A stretch of 64,000 bases of DNA from Mactromeris polynyma (GCA_032209605.1 JASFXZ010000001.1:31500619-31564618); one strand, 5' to 3'. Counted from the stretch's first letter, positions 34,608 to 47,934 are shown. Notes: generated from the letters alone by a model not told the origin. Made by a program: numbers and translations.

Positions 34608-36724
34608 GACCCTTCCTCCGATATTTGATTGACACGCCGATTGGCCAATCAGATAACGGGATTTCGACACACCCCCCAGCAGCTCCCTTACCTGAGACAA
34701 ACCTTAGACAAACAGGAAGAGATTACCGTGCGATAAAAATAAGGTACACTACATTTCTGATAATGATAGCATTGTGGTTATGATAATAATATAATATGTG
34801 ACAAAGGTGAAAAGATGCAGCTACGGATTGTGTAATTCGGACAGCAGATATCCGGATAGACTAGAAACAATGACATCTTTATTATATCGGCTTTACTGGG
34901 AGGGTGCAGCCTTAGACAATAATGAAGAGTATAGCCCTAAAAGATGAAGAAACACAATGTAACAACTTAAAATGAGTTTGTTTTAACAACATATGCAATC
35001 AATAACATACTATTAAACAATTGTACACTGATTTGCTAAAGTCTTGCTTAATCATGTCATTCGAAACGAAATTAGAAAGCGGTGAATGTTGATTTCGCCA
35101 AACTATCCTTCTCATCTTCTGGATTTAATAAGTTGCAATTTTTACAGATGTCTGATATGATCAATATATCTGCGTGTTGAATGAACATTATATTATTTTG
35201 ATAAACTACAATATTTGACTTTACCAGCATTTCAGTAAGTATTTGGATATTTCATTTGCTTAGGGTGGACATTACTTTATAAATTAGTTATAAAGGACTA
35301 GTTTGTAAATTAAAAATGCACAGACACAATTATCACATCAATAAGTATTGAGATTAAAAACAAGTATAGCCATAAACATATATGTAATCAATATTTTTTA
35401 TTTTTGTTACAGGTACTAGTCAAAAAATGAAAATACAGGTGATTTACTGGTATTGGTAACTCATTGTTGAGTATTTCTTTCAAACGTAATTTGTAAGAGT
35501 TAGAAAAGTTCTGATTTCTTCATTATTTCATTTTCACTGGGGTTTACAGTTTATGTTAGGACAGAAATGAGTAATATATCATGTATAAACCTTAAATATC
35601 ATACCTATGTTGAATTAAGTTTTTAAATAAATAAACACATTTTATAACATTCAACAAGACTTGATCAATGATCTTTTAGTTAGTCTATAAAAATATTTGA
35701 CACTTCTCAACTGTACTGTATATACATATATGTGTCAGATGGTGACAGGAAGTACTGATTGGATGTATATTGAATTCCAACTGGGGCAGACAAAGACAAA
35801 GTTGATTAGGGGTCTGGACTAGGTTGATATCATGATAGTGCACACAGAGGACAATATTGTTTATTGCATAACTGTTATGGTATTTGAATGTACCATATAG
35901 ATAATAATAAATAACCAGGATTCGCACTTTAGTATATTTTAATGTGTACTTATCAGTATGGCAGTCATACAGCAACTATTAACAAAAAGGCATGCATTAA
36001 CATTTTATACAAGCACTATATGATATATAAACATGATGATAATACAAGAGAGACAACTCTAGAAACTTCCATTTGTTATTTACATTTCAAGAGTTAACTA
36101 ATACTTAACAATAGCATTACATAATTTGTCCAAGCCAAAACTGGCCTTGTTTCTTTATCTTTAAGGCAATAATTTCTGGAATTTGTAGAAATATGTGTTG
36201 AACGATTTATTGATGATTTGAGAAATAATCCTAATATTGTAATGTCTGTCCTCACACTAAATTATTTATTTAACAGTCTGTTTTGTAAATTTCAAAACAA
36301 AATATTTACAACATGGATTTTAAACAAATATACCCTTCATTATAAATATGTTTGATGTCAGATAATAAATAATAGACATTACAAAATATCCTTATATTAT
36401 CCAAAATATGTCAATTGTGTGCACTCTTTGTCGCTCCATTCCAATAAGACGCTTAACCATGATGTTGATTTTTCTTTGATCATTTTTGGTCTGTCACAGA
36501 CGGAATTGAGTACCACTTTCCTATCAGGAAACCAGACAGGTGTACAATTCAGAGTCAATGTTTGATCACAAAGATAATTCAACGAAAAATCGCCTGGAAG
36601 ACACTATAAACTGACACTACTTTTATTATTGTCGGTCACCATTTTGAAAAGTGCTTGTCTAGCGTAGTAACAATGAGCACCTGTTGCTAAGGTGGGCGTG
36701 GCTACAGTGCGCTCCGAAAGGGTC
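34608..36724. mobile_element. 2.1-kb DNA element in unit 4 upstream block
   Basis: Same insertion as 25330-27358, with AATT at 34604-34607 and 36725-36728. It keeps about 70 bases (around 35788-35860) that unit 3 lacks. Its minus-strand frame is interrupted by TAG before CLPG (about 36605). Confidence 0.8.
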
Positions 36725-37570
36725 AATTCGTTCTGTGTTGTTTATCTCGTGTTTACATGGACTCATTCTAGTATTGGTACATCTTGTAACAGAACATTGT
36801 CTGCATTCAATATTAGTTTGAATATCTAATCAGTCTTACAGCATTAGTCTTGGACGGAAAACAAGACATTCTTATATCTGTTTTTGATATGGTAACATAC
36901 CTTTTTGCCAAGAAAAAACAGCTCATGATAGTAATAAATCAAACATGCGCAAAACCCAAGGAATCTCTACAGTTGTATGATTGGTATGTCTGCACGTGCC
37001 ACAATCATACATATATTCAAGTATTGTATTCTATGGTTTTGTGAGGTGTACACACATACCAACATGTCACACATTTTATATATTTTTGCTCGACTATTCC
37101 ATGAAGAGATGTTAACTTAACACTCTTGTTGCTCTGTACAGTGTAGTCATGTGTCTTTACATCTTCAGGTTTTCGAGTTCGTTGAAGATGCTGTGATGTT
37201 TGGTTAACTTGTCCTTAGCTTCTCCTTAGTTGTCCTTTATGGTCGACCAGGCCATTCATTGCGCCCCTGTTCCCTTGCATAATGCACTACAAGAAAAGGG
37301 AAAGTGATAGGTAAGATGTAACACACATTCATGGACAGCATATTTTGTATTATATATTGATAAAAGAATGATTTTAATCAGTGGTAGAAAGCTGAGGGAA
37401 GTGACTGTTTCTATGGCCTTCAATGATGATAAGATAATATCCCACAAATTTATAACAACGCTAGTGCTAAACATGATACAAATCAACAAGTACCTGAAGC
37501 TACAAGAACTTAATTCATTTCGTGGCATTGAAGAGTAAACGTATTTAAGTGGATATTCGGGCGGTTTGTG
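36725..37570 (+). repeat. C1q upstream block, second part, unit 4
   Basis: Nearly identical to 27359-28200, including the deletion that joins GTTCCCTTGCA to TAATGCACTACAAG. No gene seen. Confidence 0.6.
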
Positions 37571-37593
37571 AAAGTAGCCCTCTTGTGTTCCTG

Positions 37594-37601
37594 TATAAAT
37601 A
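37594..37601 (+). promoter_or_regulatory. TATA box of C1q copy 4
   Basis: TATAAATA, 61 bases before the ATG at 37655. The promoter looks intact although the gene is frameshifted. Confidence 0.78.
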
Positions 37602-38817
37602 ACCGTAGCAATCCAGGCTTGTTTAGTTACTTACTCAGTGTTATAAGTTATAAGATGTTTCACAACAAAATGTCGACTTTCGCATATGTCGTCTGCTTTC
37701 TTTTTTGTTCATGTTCGGGATTTAAACTTGAACAATCTTGTTCTAAATTTCATTATGAAGAACAAACACTCGAGAAATTAATTCGATTGCAGCTGTTTGT
37801 TGAAAGAACCAAGGAGGAAATGGACGTAACACAGAACAAAGTGATGGATACGCTTTCCGAATTATCCAAGGAACGCGAAGGGATTAAAGTAGACGTGCAA
37901 GCCGCAATTGATGAAATCAATCAAGTGAAGAGTAACGCTGAAAAGGAAATGACAACTTTAAAGAAGCATTATTCGGATACCATTGACAGTTATGCTAAAG
38001 AAACAGCAGAAATAAAGGGTACGCAGAAACCATTGTAAAGTCATAAGAATTTTATATTTTTAATTGACCGTATAAAAACAACACGTTTATGTTTCTTTTC
38101 TTGATCGATGACTAATGAAACCCATTATGTACCCATAATGCATAATTGTGTGTATATAAATGTTTTTGTGGGACATACGTGGCGTCCCCCACTTTTATGT
38201 TGTTGTTGTTTTTCTAACAAGCGGTTTGGGTACTGTAGAAAAAGAGACTGGTGTATAATGGGTGAAAAATCGTGGTTAAAGAATATTTTTGTCTACAACC
38301 GCTTTAATATTCAACATATCTCGTATTGATGAAAGTCGATGTGTTTAACTTGTTTGTAATTTTGACTAAACCAAGGACCATAACTCTGGTTTTACTGATG
38401 GCAAAACCCGGATGCAAAACTGTGTACGTTATTAGCCCTCTATGGTAGGTTTTCTCAGGGATATATCCATTGTGGAATGACGGGAGTCTTGATATTAACT
38501 GCATTTCTTGATTATTTGTGTCTTTTTTGGTGAATGAATTTACTTGAATAGTCGAGTATTAACTTATAATTTGATAATATGGATATATCGTGCAGTCTTG
38601 CATTGGAAGAGCCTTCCAGGACATTCAGTCCTTTGATTAATGTTTGCGACACAAATTCTCAGTGTACAGGAGAGAAGGCTATTTTACAATGTCAGGGTCA
38701 TAACTGCTTTTATTGATTTACTCCCAGATTTAAACCCGTGTTCAACTTTTTACACATTTATTACACTAAATAACTTTTAAATGAAGTTAAGAAATCAAAT
38801 GAAAGAATAATATATAT

Positions 38818-40046
38818 CCCGTTGTCTCGAATTCTCGGGGATTTAATGAGTAAACTGTCTACCAACAGTTTCGAAAACAATAGAATTATTCTAGATTTCT
38901 CGTATTCTCGGGGAATTTTCATTTGTTGCTAAGGCTGGTCGCTATATGCGTGTAATGTTCTACAGTTCATTTCATTTTTTTTAAACATGATTTAATGTCT
39001 ATAAAGTGAATGGAAATTTAATTTCATAACATATTTGACAAGTAAACATTAACCAGTTGAAAAATATACAGCAATTTAGATTCAATTAAAAACAACAACA
39101 ACTGTTTAATATATTGAAACTTTGTTTATTGAAAATCTAATTGTGGCAATGGATGCCAAGGAATCCGCTGTGGCGTCTAACAATACGCACTTCCGTGCAA
39201 AAACTCAGACGCACCCATACAGTGATTGCATATATCGCACTGTGCCCACGTGACAATTTTGATGTTTTGGTTCTCACTCAACTTCGAGGGTGTAGTCTGC
39301 CCGCATACACAACATGGGACGTCCTCATCTAACTCGTCCTCAGAATACGACATGTATTACTGAATGTGTGGTTATTTTAAACTTTATAAAGCACACAATA
39401 AAATGAACTACAATTTGGTCCCTCCCCATAAAGTTTTGACCTTAAGTTTAAACCACAGAAGTTGCAAACTGGGCTGCCATCATTCGAGTTGACCTTCAGT
39501 TCGCCTACACTGACCTTTGGCCATTTCATTCAATATATTTAAATAAAATACGAAACACATAAACATCAAATATTTTATTCGTATACAACATTGCAAAATT
39601 ACAAAAGAAGTAGATCTATCATGGATAATACAAAAACGTATGCATGATGAAATCTAAACAAAAATAAAGCAAAGGTAGAACGCAACTGGTGAACTGCACT
39701 GTATTACAAGTTGTTTGCTACAGCTGTTATTAGCATCCGTTGATATATATGGAGAATGACGTCATATGTGTTTGTAGACGATACCGAACGGCTCAATCGT
39801 TTTTTTGGGATAAAATTCGTTGATTTTACAAATTTATTTGCAGTTTTTAAGCATTTTGTACATATATTATGGGTTTATACCGGTTTTTTACGCATTTTCT
39901 CTTTAATTTGAAATTAAATTCGTTGAAAATAACGAGCTGAAAAGTTGATGTGCTATCGGATAGTACTGAACGTCACGAGCGTCGATTCGACCCGTTTACA
40001 TTATGTCACGAGAATATGAGAAACCCCGAGAATACGAGAAATGAGG
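38818..40046. mobile_element. DNA transposon remnant in C1q copy 4 intron
   Basis: Sister of 14711-15930 with the same inverted ends (CCCGTTGTCTCGAATTCTCG; CGAGAATACGAGAAATGAGG) and the same zinc-finger frame. Confidence 0.72.
39177..39353 (-). pseudogene. Transposase-type zinc-finger remnant, unit 4
   Basis: A 58-codon frame equivalent to 15077-15253, still open after divergence, with CCVCGQTTPSKLSEN and TWAQCDICNHC. Changes include one in the last Cys cluster (ACC to AYC). No catalytic domain nearby. Confidence 0.45.
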
Positions 40047-40539
40047 ATAATTATATTATGCACTAACTCTTCCAAGTTGAATAGTTACGTGTACTTTAAT
40101 GCCCATTCGTTCTTATCTTCACAGAACCGTTAGTGACTCCAGTGGTAGCCTTCAAGAGCCATATAGTGACGGACAAAGCCATGACAGATAACAAAATAGT
40201 TGTGTTTAGTACAAACCTATTAAATACTGATGGTTCCTACGACAACAAGACCGGTATATTCACTTCTCCGCTAGGTGGCGTGTACATCTTCACAGCGCAA
40301 ATATGTCTACCCCAAAAGTGCACTCTTACTATTCAATAAACGTTGGAGGAACAGACATGAGTTCTGCACTTCAAGGCGATCAAAACTATCATGCATGTTA
40401 CACTATCGACACCATCGTGAAAGTTGCGAAAGGAACTGAGATAACTGTGCGCTGCAAGGCTTCTTGTAGCAGTGACAGCGTCTGGGAACATCCTTACTCC
40501 AGAAACAGTTTTTCTGGAGTTCTAATACAAGGAATTTAA

Positions 40540-43500
40540 TAACATATCAACTGTTACTGTTTACTATAGCCTTTGATACTTAATTGTAGTAGTTTTACAT
40601 TGTGTGCCAGTCAGAAGTGTGTCTAGAATTGTGCCAATTGTGTTGTTTTCATATCGGAATGTTAAATAGCTTTTTTATTTTACGTTTGCTCATTGAACAA
40701 CGGTTTGTAACTACGTAGAAGGTTTTACCCTAGCGCTTTCTAGTGATTTCACTTTCTTATTTTACCGATACTAACTTGGACCAATATATTGGTTCCAGAC
40801 AATCATAGATAAAGTTCCATTGCTTATCGATCAACGGTATGAGGCAATATCTTCGATACGTAGCTTCGAGTGTTTTGGAAGCGTTAATTATTTTATCGGT
40901 ATCAGTTCTTCATATTAATAAATGAAATTACGATCCTGACATTTATGCATATAGAATTTTAGACTTTTTATTCAAAATCCTACTTTATACGTTGATAGCT
41001 CTGAATGACCTAGTCACTCCATGACTAACATAGATTGTGTAGAATCAAAGTAAAAGGAGCACCATTAGGATGAATGGTTTTATATTCGAATTGATCTAGC
41101 AATGCAGAGTAATGATATTTACTTTAAATATTGGCCAGGAAGGTTAATGACTAGCCATTTATAAAATTCACTGTGTTGACTTTGCTGAATCACATTGCTA
41201 AGGAGTACTATTTGGAATGGTTCTTCGATAGTTAAGGGGATAAGACAGCGATTGCAATCACAATAAAAAACGAACATTAACAGTGTAAAGTGAAACCTCT
41301 ACAGCTGTAGACCGCCTGAATAATAACACCACATCAATGTTACGAACACAATTTTGAAGTACATTTTCAGTATTTTACTCTTTATTCGACCTCAATATTT
41401 TTATATATTTAGACCACCTCAACATTAAGACCCGTTTGCTAGGGTACCAAGGTTGGTGTTATTATTGAGGTTTTACTGTATATGTGAGACATTTCCCGCT
41501 GTTCAACACTTCAACATCGATAGAAACAAAAAAAGTAATTTTCTATCAACAACTTTGTTCTTACCTCAAACAAAGATACTATACATCCAGATAAAATACA
41601 ATATGCTAGCAATAAAAAAAAGTACTAACCGCATGACTAGATTTAATGACATTTTTAAGTTTTTGAACATGGTCATTGGTTACCTGATACATTGTTATTG
41701 GCTAAATGGGCCAGTGTCGTAGTGTTGCATAACACCATTGTTGGGATTTTTTTTATTTCGATCAGATTGCCGAGAACCTATCCATTCTGTCACTTGATAT
41801 AGTGTTCCGGTTATTTCATGCCCAGTTTCGGCCTATTGCTGCCAGCTGTCTTGACTTGTCCTGTCATCTTTTCCATACATTAATTCCTTCACTGTCCACT
41901 TTGATTCTCCTAGTTATTCCTAATGGTATGTCAGGCCATTCCGTGTGCCTCTGTTCCTTAACGTATGTACCCTTTAACCTCATCAAGTGCCTTGTATTTT
42001 GTGGATTGTGGTTTTCCCGGAGGTCTGTATGGGGAGGCACTGTCTTATGTATGTGGCGTTCCCTGTAGCTAATTATTCTCTCTCTTCTGTGACCTCATAA
42101 GTAACGCATATTCTTTAATCTGCGGGAAAAATAATCTTGGATACAGCGATATTCGGATACAACTATATTTGTCTTAGAGGCCCCTGAATATCGTTTTTCA
42201 TTTATGTATGGCGGTCAGTTTATCTAACCAGTGATCCCGGGTTGCCAACCAGTACAAATATGTTCTTCTGCAACAACTGGCAACTTTACCATATGAATAC
42301 GAGTTGCCGAGGACACCATACCTTTGGATGCATTAATTTCAGCCAGTTGTCAAAGAGAATAATATTTTTATATGCCTAATCGGGGTACTAGTACTTGAAC
42401 CTATGACTTCAAGATTGACAGCTGAGTACTGTACCGAACTAACCGGGTTAGCTTCGGTTTGAATCGATCCAATCACATATTCATTGCTGGAGAAATAGTA
42501 TCAGTTGTTTAGTTGTTCGGTATAACAACTAGTTCTACGGCAATTTTCGACAGTCGCATCGCCTAAATACGAAAACTACCTTTTTTCCGGAAGAGGCGCA
42601 AGAATAACAGGTAAGTGAATCGGTTAAAAATAGTTCAACACCTGAGCGTAACCTGCATAACGTACTCAATACTGGTAGTAATCTTTACTGCGCAATTAAA
42701 TTTAATGGTTCAACAATGGACAATAATGATTCGTACTTTATATGTTGAATACAAAACCAGTGTTCAATACCGAACAACTACAGTGCTTTCAGCGTTTTGA
42801 TTTAAAATGCGACCAATTTCAAATCCGACCCATGAATTAAAGAGTTGGAGCAGCATAATGCGGTAAAGGAAGTGTAAACAAAGACGAAAATAATTTTGAC
42901 AAAACAGGTCATTATCATTGAAAATGTTAATACTAGATCCAATAACATTTCCTCACAAGTAAGCGAGATATCTTATACAATCATAATGATCATAATAATA
43001 ATTATGCAAGATTGATAACGGATATCTGTTCCTGACGTATATTGGAACGTCAGAACACGATCCTGAGTCTCGAATAACCATCCCAGTACATGTAATTACA
43101 ATAGAAAGTTGATGCAAGGGATCAAAGTCGCCGGGAAAAATGTTTAGCAAATAAATATTGTGAAATAAAGGGAATATGTAGAAAAATAAAACAAAAGTGA
43201 CGTAATAACACAAAATGAATTTTGCAAACATTGAACATGCAATATTTTTGTGTAAGAAATGCACATAATTATACATTATTGATGCAAATAACAACAAAGG
43301 GCAAAATCATCTTTTTCTTTGGAAAAAATATCATTAACAGCCTTTAATAAAAATGCAGTACACATAAGATGAAACTACATTCAACATTAGAAAGTTATTC
43401 TCTTCCTTTTATGCTAAAGAACCTGTTTCTCAATATTACTGATGGTGTTAAATTGGAAATATAACAGCCAGACTAAATTCTGTAGGCATATACATATACG

Positions 43501-43820
43501 TCTTTCTATGCGACTGTTTCGGACAATAATACACAAAATAACCTCAAATATTAGATCCTGTAGAAAATGCTCTATTACATCATAGAGGTACCCCGTCATA
43601 AGCATAAAATGTATTTTTACCAAAATATTGCCAGCACGTAATGAACATGTTAGTCAGGGTTTGTCCACATCGGTGGTAAACCACTGCATGAACAGCTACT
43701 CCTAATCAGAATCCCTCCCCCCAATATCGAAGCTATTGCTAGCGTCAGCACATTACGTTTGCCGTTAGCCTGACTTATACCACAAGACAACAATCAAACA
43801 TTACGTAATTAAGCTAGTAT
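40540..43820 (+). other. 3' flank of copy 4 and spacer
   Basis: Collinear with 16425-20740 minus the TIR element. The empty transposon site CTAACATAGATTGTG is at about 41028. It includes the MITE 41281-41478 and the diverged interspersed repeat at 41850-42070. I see no gene. Confidence 0.55.
41281..41478. mobile_element. MITE, unit 4 copy
   Basis: Same insertion as 18217-18404, with a small extra ATTTTTATAT stretch inside. Confidence 0.55.
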
Positions 43821-44105
43821 TTACTCTAATCTTAGTTTGAAGACTCTGGCTCTGGTCATAGACATCGCGTATTCGCGACCATTTCCTTCCGTGTTATAGA
43901 ACGCCATATGTATTGAGACGAGCGAACAATATCCTCTTAGATGCACGTTTTCCATGTTTATACGAAATCCGGTATGTACGCCTTTGATAGTTTGATAGAG
44001 CGAATAGCATCCTATGCGTGCTCGACATTTACTTCCGGCGCGACCTTGAACTCTAATTCTTGGTAATAGGCTATATATATAGCGGATGTGATTCGATTGC
44101 TCCAC
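43821..44105 (-). other. Unrecognised coding-like ORF, unit 4 only
   Basis: Within a segment of about 480 bases (43822-44306) that unit 2 lacks, a minus-strand frame reads RVQGRAGSKCRARIGCYSLY, then RGYCSLVSIHMAFYNTEGNG and ends MTRARVFKLRLE, stop. Composition is less AT-rich than its surroundings and looks protein-like. No start ATG lies before INMENVH, so it may be a terminal exon; a weak TATATAG acceptor is near 44080. Family not recognised. Either unit 2 lost this segment or unit 4 gained it. Confidence 0.3.
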
Positions 44106-44462
44106 CTCATTCCTAACTATACAGAATCACAGACGGATAATTTGTTCAATAAAACATACCATAGAGATTAACAGTAACTGAAAATAGTATTTAACATGGT
44201 TGTATAGAATGTACTACAGTATTCGTGCTGTCAATTAATGGCCAGAATCCATTCCGAAATATTGTTACTACTCGGCTGCCGAGCACGTTCATGTACAAGG
44301 TATTTCCTTAGGTCTTTAAATAGCGATTTCGTAATTTATGCGAGCGGGAAATGTTTATGAATGAAAGCGGACATTTTTTATGAATGAAATCGTATCGACG
44401 ATAGTAACTAGGTGATTTATCGTTGTTCCGCAATATTAACGCATGCGCAAAACGGGCAGATG

Positions 44463-44980
44463 TTAATGGAAAGAATTATCAGAAAAGAAATAATAACAAT
44501 CGAAAGGATTTTTTTTCAAATCCGAGCCCCATGAGCAAAATGAAAAAGAAATAAATAAAATATAGAGTCGCCAAGTATTTATTATATGTATTGGACATAA
44601 TTGTACTGTCAATAAACGGTACTTAGCAGGACTGGGTGGCTTCTGCCCTCGCAGACGAGCAGATTTTGGTCTATTTCCGGTTGCAACCGGAAGTCTCGAG
44701 AGACGTACTGTAGAGACTCTGGACGAGTCCATGTCTGATAAAAATGGTCTCTCCACTTCAATAGAAGGGGTCAATGCTCGGCTGCAAGAAGTTGGCGAGA
44801 CATTTCTCTCTTGTGTTTGAGTTTGAAGCAATGTTGGCGTAGGAATATTGCTGTTTCTTCCGCTCGCGCGTCCACTCCTGGACATGCGGGGTGTGATGGG
44901 TATTTTGGTATCAATGTACAATCTGGCAGCAGACGAACATGGAGAAGTGGACACAGATGTTGATTTAATGCTGTATGTAC
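44463..44980 (-). CDS. SxIP-like protein, exon b distal copy, unit 4
   Basis: Acceptor CCATTTTCTTAG with first base 44980; phase as in unit 2. It encodes DTKIPITPR, GRNSNIPTPTLLQ and SRLPVATGNRPKSARLRG. The frame continues to 44463, but the last third (after SPAKYR) contains an AATAAA on the minus strand and probably is not coding. It is the farther of two tandem copies from exon a. Confidence 0.42.
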
Positions 44981-45950
44981 CTAAGAAAATGGATAAAACA
45001 AACAGGATACCAAATAATAAATATTTAACAACAGGAAGTACAAAAGACACGATCATGTAAATAATTTTCTAAATGCCATGCCATACGTAATAGTCCGGTT
45101 AAGCGCATGTGGTACGGGTTTGTTTGGTGTGCAACATCGAATCTAGTCATTTCAGGTCATGGAAACAGTCACTTCCAACACTTATAATGACGGCGATGAT
45201 AACAATAACGACAACAATAATAAGCAGGTAGATAACTACGAAGTAGATGAAATTGGATACATTCCAAAAAAAACAGTAGCTACTAACCAGGACTGGATGG
45301 TTTCTGCCCTCGCAGACGAGCTGTTTTTGGTCTATTTCCGGTTGCGACCGGAAGTCTCGAGAGACGTACTGTAGAGACTCTGGACGAGTCCATGTCTGAT
45401 AAAATGGGTATCTCCATTTCAATAGAAGGGGTCAATGCTCGGCTGCAAGAAGTTGGCGAGACATTTCCCTCTTCTGTTCGAGTTTGAAGCAATGTTGGCG
45501 TAGGAATATTGCTGTTTCTTCCGCTCAGGCGTCCACTCCTGGACTTGCGGGGTGTGATGGGTATTTTGGTACCAATGTACAATCCGGCAGCAGACGAACA
45601 TCGAGAAGCGGACACAGATGTTGATTTAATACTGTATAGACCTAAGAAAATTGATAAAACAAAAAGGATACTAAATAAAACACTAAACGACAGAACGGAC
45701 AAAAGACAGTATCCGTTAAATATTTTTCCAGGCGTGGTAATGACTAAATGTAAGGTTTAGCGCTTGTGGTACGGTTTTTAAATGGGCAGCATGGAATCTA
45801 GTCATTTCAGGTCATGGACACAGTCATTTCCAACACTAATAATGACGACGGTGAAACAACGACAACAGTAATAAAAGTTTACTCAATCAGGCAGATAGCT
45901 AAGTAGTAGATGAAATTGGATACATTACTTTATGAAACATAAGCGTAAGA
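44637..45950. repeat. 660-bp tandem duplication carrying exon b, unit 4
   Basis: Two copies (about 44637-45290 and 45297-45950) each hold exon b and its upstream intron piece with GGTCATGGA(C/A)ACAGTCA. Unit 2 has one copy (about 21045-21700), so the doubling followed the unit 2/4 duplication. Confidence 0.75.
45283..45641 (-). CDS. SxIP-like protein, exon b proximal copy, unit 4
   Basis: Acceptor TCAATTTTCTTAG with first base 45641. A 359-base last exon, phase 1 in, ends in TAG TAG right after GQKPSSPG (stop at 45283-45285). It keeps GTKIPITPR, GRNSNIPTPTLLQ and LPVATGNRPKTARLRG. This copy lies next to exon a (47336-47564) in transcription order, so the simplest model is exon a - exon b proximal - stop. 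It shows where the reading frame naturally ends. Gene family not recognised. Confidence 0.5.
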
Positions 45951-46049
45951 ATACCATATATCCATGACAACACACAATGAAGTGCAGATGACGTAAAACA
46001 CCCAAATTTAAACCTGGACAAATGAACATCCGGGATTCGCACTTAAAAT

Positions 46050-46310
46050 GTGTTTATTTATCATAATGTCAACCCTATTTAAAGGGCCAGCCATTTCTGA
46101 CTTATGAGGCACCTTCTTTCTAAGCAAATTTAATTCCCGATTCCTGTCTTTTAATGCCAGGCACCAGGCAGGTAGGCGCATGGTAACCATTATTTAACTA
46201 GCCGCCGGCTCACCAACCGGCCATATCAGAACGTACCCTTACCGGGATTCGAACCTTCGACCTCACACTCCCAAGTTGGATGCCTTAACCACTCGGCCAT
46301 GGGAGACACC
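46050..46310 (-). repeat. tRNA-derived SINE, unit 4
   Basis: Sister of 21868-22127. A box TGGCCGAGTGGTTAAGG and B box GGTTCGAATCCC are intact. Confidence 0.78.
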
Positions 46311-46514
46311 TTTGACCTCCATTTTGTAACTCGTGCGCTCTACCGACTGAACAAAACGGTTTAGTTCACACCCACACGAAGTCGACCAATCAGTGACATC
46401 TATTTTAACCGTCCATATCGTATAGACAAACTCTATGAAGTTAAAGAGGTCAAAGCCGGATAGACAACCCCATGACATTGTGCATGTGTTATAAACAAAG
46501 ACAGGAACCCATTA

Positions 46515-47255
46515 AACACCTAACGTTTAACTAACGTTGGATCAACGTTGGAATTCCGTCATGACGTCGGCGACCCTAATCGAACGTCGGCTTTAACCCG
46601 ACGTTGGATTAGGGTCGCCGACGTTATGGTCCGACATTATATCAACGTTGGATTTAGATCAGACATGACGTAAACTCATTCCGCGCTTACGCGAATAACT
46701 TGTTTTGATTATTATCGATAGATTACCTTGGAAGTCTGAACTAGTAATTACTAATATAATCTTCCATAAATAAATATTCTTGTGTAACATAACCTGCAGG
46801 AATAATGTTTTATGTAATTCGAAACCACGCAATATATTTTAGCGCGTGCTAAGAACGATAGCAAAGCAACAAATTTATTTAACGCTACGACAATTCTCGA
46901 TCAGTTGCTCAATCTATTCAAACAGGTGCCGTGTTTTGTTTTATTTCTATTTACATTATTAGTTTACACATTTCTTAAAGGAAACTGATTTTATTTCTCT
47001 TATTCTTCAAACCCAAGTCTACCGTAATGTGTTTTCGTGACATCTCCGGACCAGCGTTGGATATAGAAGATATTTTGGTTGGATGAACGTCGAGTAATGG
47101 TTGGATTTACGTTGGGTAATGGTTGGATTATAGTTGTACCCCGACGTTGATCAAACGTTGGGGTATGACGTCTAAAAAACTTTCAAATCCAACCATAATT
47201 CAACGTTAATCCAATGTTTGTGTCCAACGTTTACACAAAGTTCACCCAACGTCAA
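46515..47255. repeat. Palindrome-rich AACGTTGG element, unit 4
   Basis: Sister of 22335-23085. The main hairpin (46563-46625) has a loop of only about 6 bases and lacks the 15-20 central bases of unit 2, consistent with slippage across a hairpin. Confidence 0.6.
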
Positions 47256-47335
47256 ATGTTTACTTGGAATGTGGAACAAAATGACATACATTTTCTTGAA
47301 GGACTAAATTTTAAAATATAAAGAAAGTATCTTAC

Positions 47336-47564
47336 TGTTGGTACGACTGTCTGGTATCTCAATTCTGCTCTGTGTTTGCACGGGAATTTTGCTCCTCATG
47401 ACACGTGCAGATGGAGAAAGATCAACAGCAAGGTTATCACCTGACAACATGGTCATGTGACCTTCTCTTGCTGGTGACCGCTGGCTGGTCTCTCTACCAG
47501 AGTACTGGTACTCTCTACTAGGAGGGCCAGTTTCAGTAAAGGCATCTGGGCGGGGCATTATGCA
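47336..47564 (-). CDS. SxIP-like protein, exon a, unit 4
   Basis: A 229-base exon with acceptor TTTTGTTTTCTTTCAG and donor AACA|GTAAGA, as in unit 2. It encodes MPRPDAFTETGPPSREYQYS and ARVMRSKIPVQTQSRIEIP. Length, phases and SKIP site are kept although several residues differ, which suggests some constraint or a recent duplication. No more upstream exon is visible before the block ends at 48189. Confidence 0.53.
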
Positions 47565-47773
47565 CTGAAAGAAAACAAAATTAAGAATGTAAGGCATGAG
47601 GACAGCTGTTGAACGGAAATATGTCGAACCTTACGTCAGGTGCAAAAGCAGCAACAACAACAACAATAATAATCGCGATAAACAGAACAACTTGCTTCAA
47701 CTTAATTTAAATAATTAAGTAATATTCGAACATTTAAAACATTATACAAACATTGTACATCTTTAAACAAATG

Positions 47774-47934
47774 CAGTAGAACCTCACCTTAAGACCTCAA
47801 TGATAAGACCACCTCAACATTAAGAACACAATTTTCAAGTCTATGTTCACTCTTTTGGGCTTTATTGAACCATAATATTAAGACCATCTCAATAAGAAGG
47901 TCGCAATGGTGGTTTTATTATTCATGTTTCACTG
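47774..47934. mobile_element. MITE, unit 4 copy of 23703-23866
   Basis: Ends CAGTAGAACCTCACC and TGTTTCACTG show substitutions relative to unit 2, and the left TA is now TG. Confidence 0.6.

Larger units (their letters stand above)
37655..40539 (+). pseudogene. C1q-domain protein copy 4, frameshifted
   Basis: Exon 1 (37655-38018) and the splice signals are intact, and exon 2 would run 40125-40539. One base is missing near 40309: CTACCCCAAAAG replaces CTAACCCCAAAAG of copy 2. The frame leaves the C1q fold just after AQIC and stops at 40337-40339, giving 192 residues with about half the head gone. Downstream of the lesion the old frame is open to the normal end (SYYSINVGGTDMSSAL; KASCSSDSVWEH), so the lesion is young or an assembly error. 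The intron holds the same 1.2-kb transposon as copy 2. AATAAA is at 40917. A truncated secreted coiled-coil product remains possible. Confidence 0.8.
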
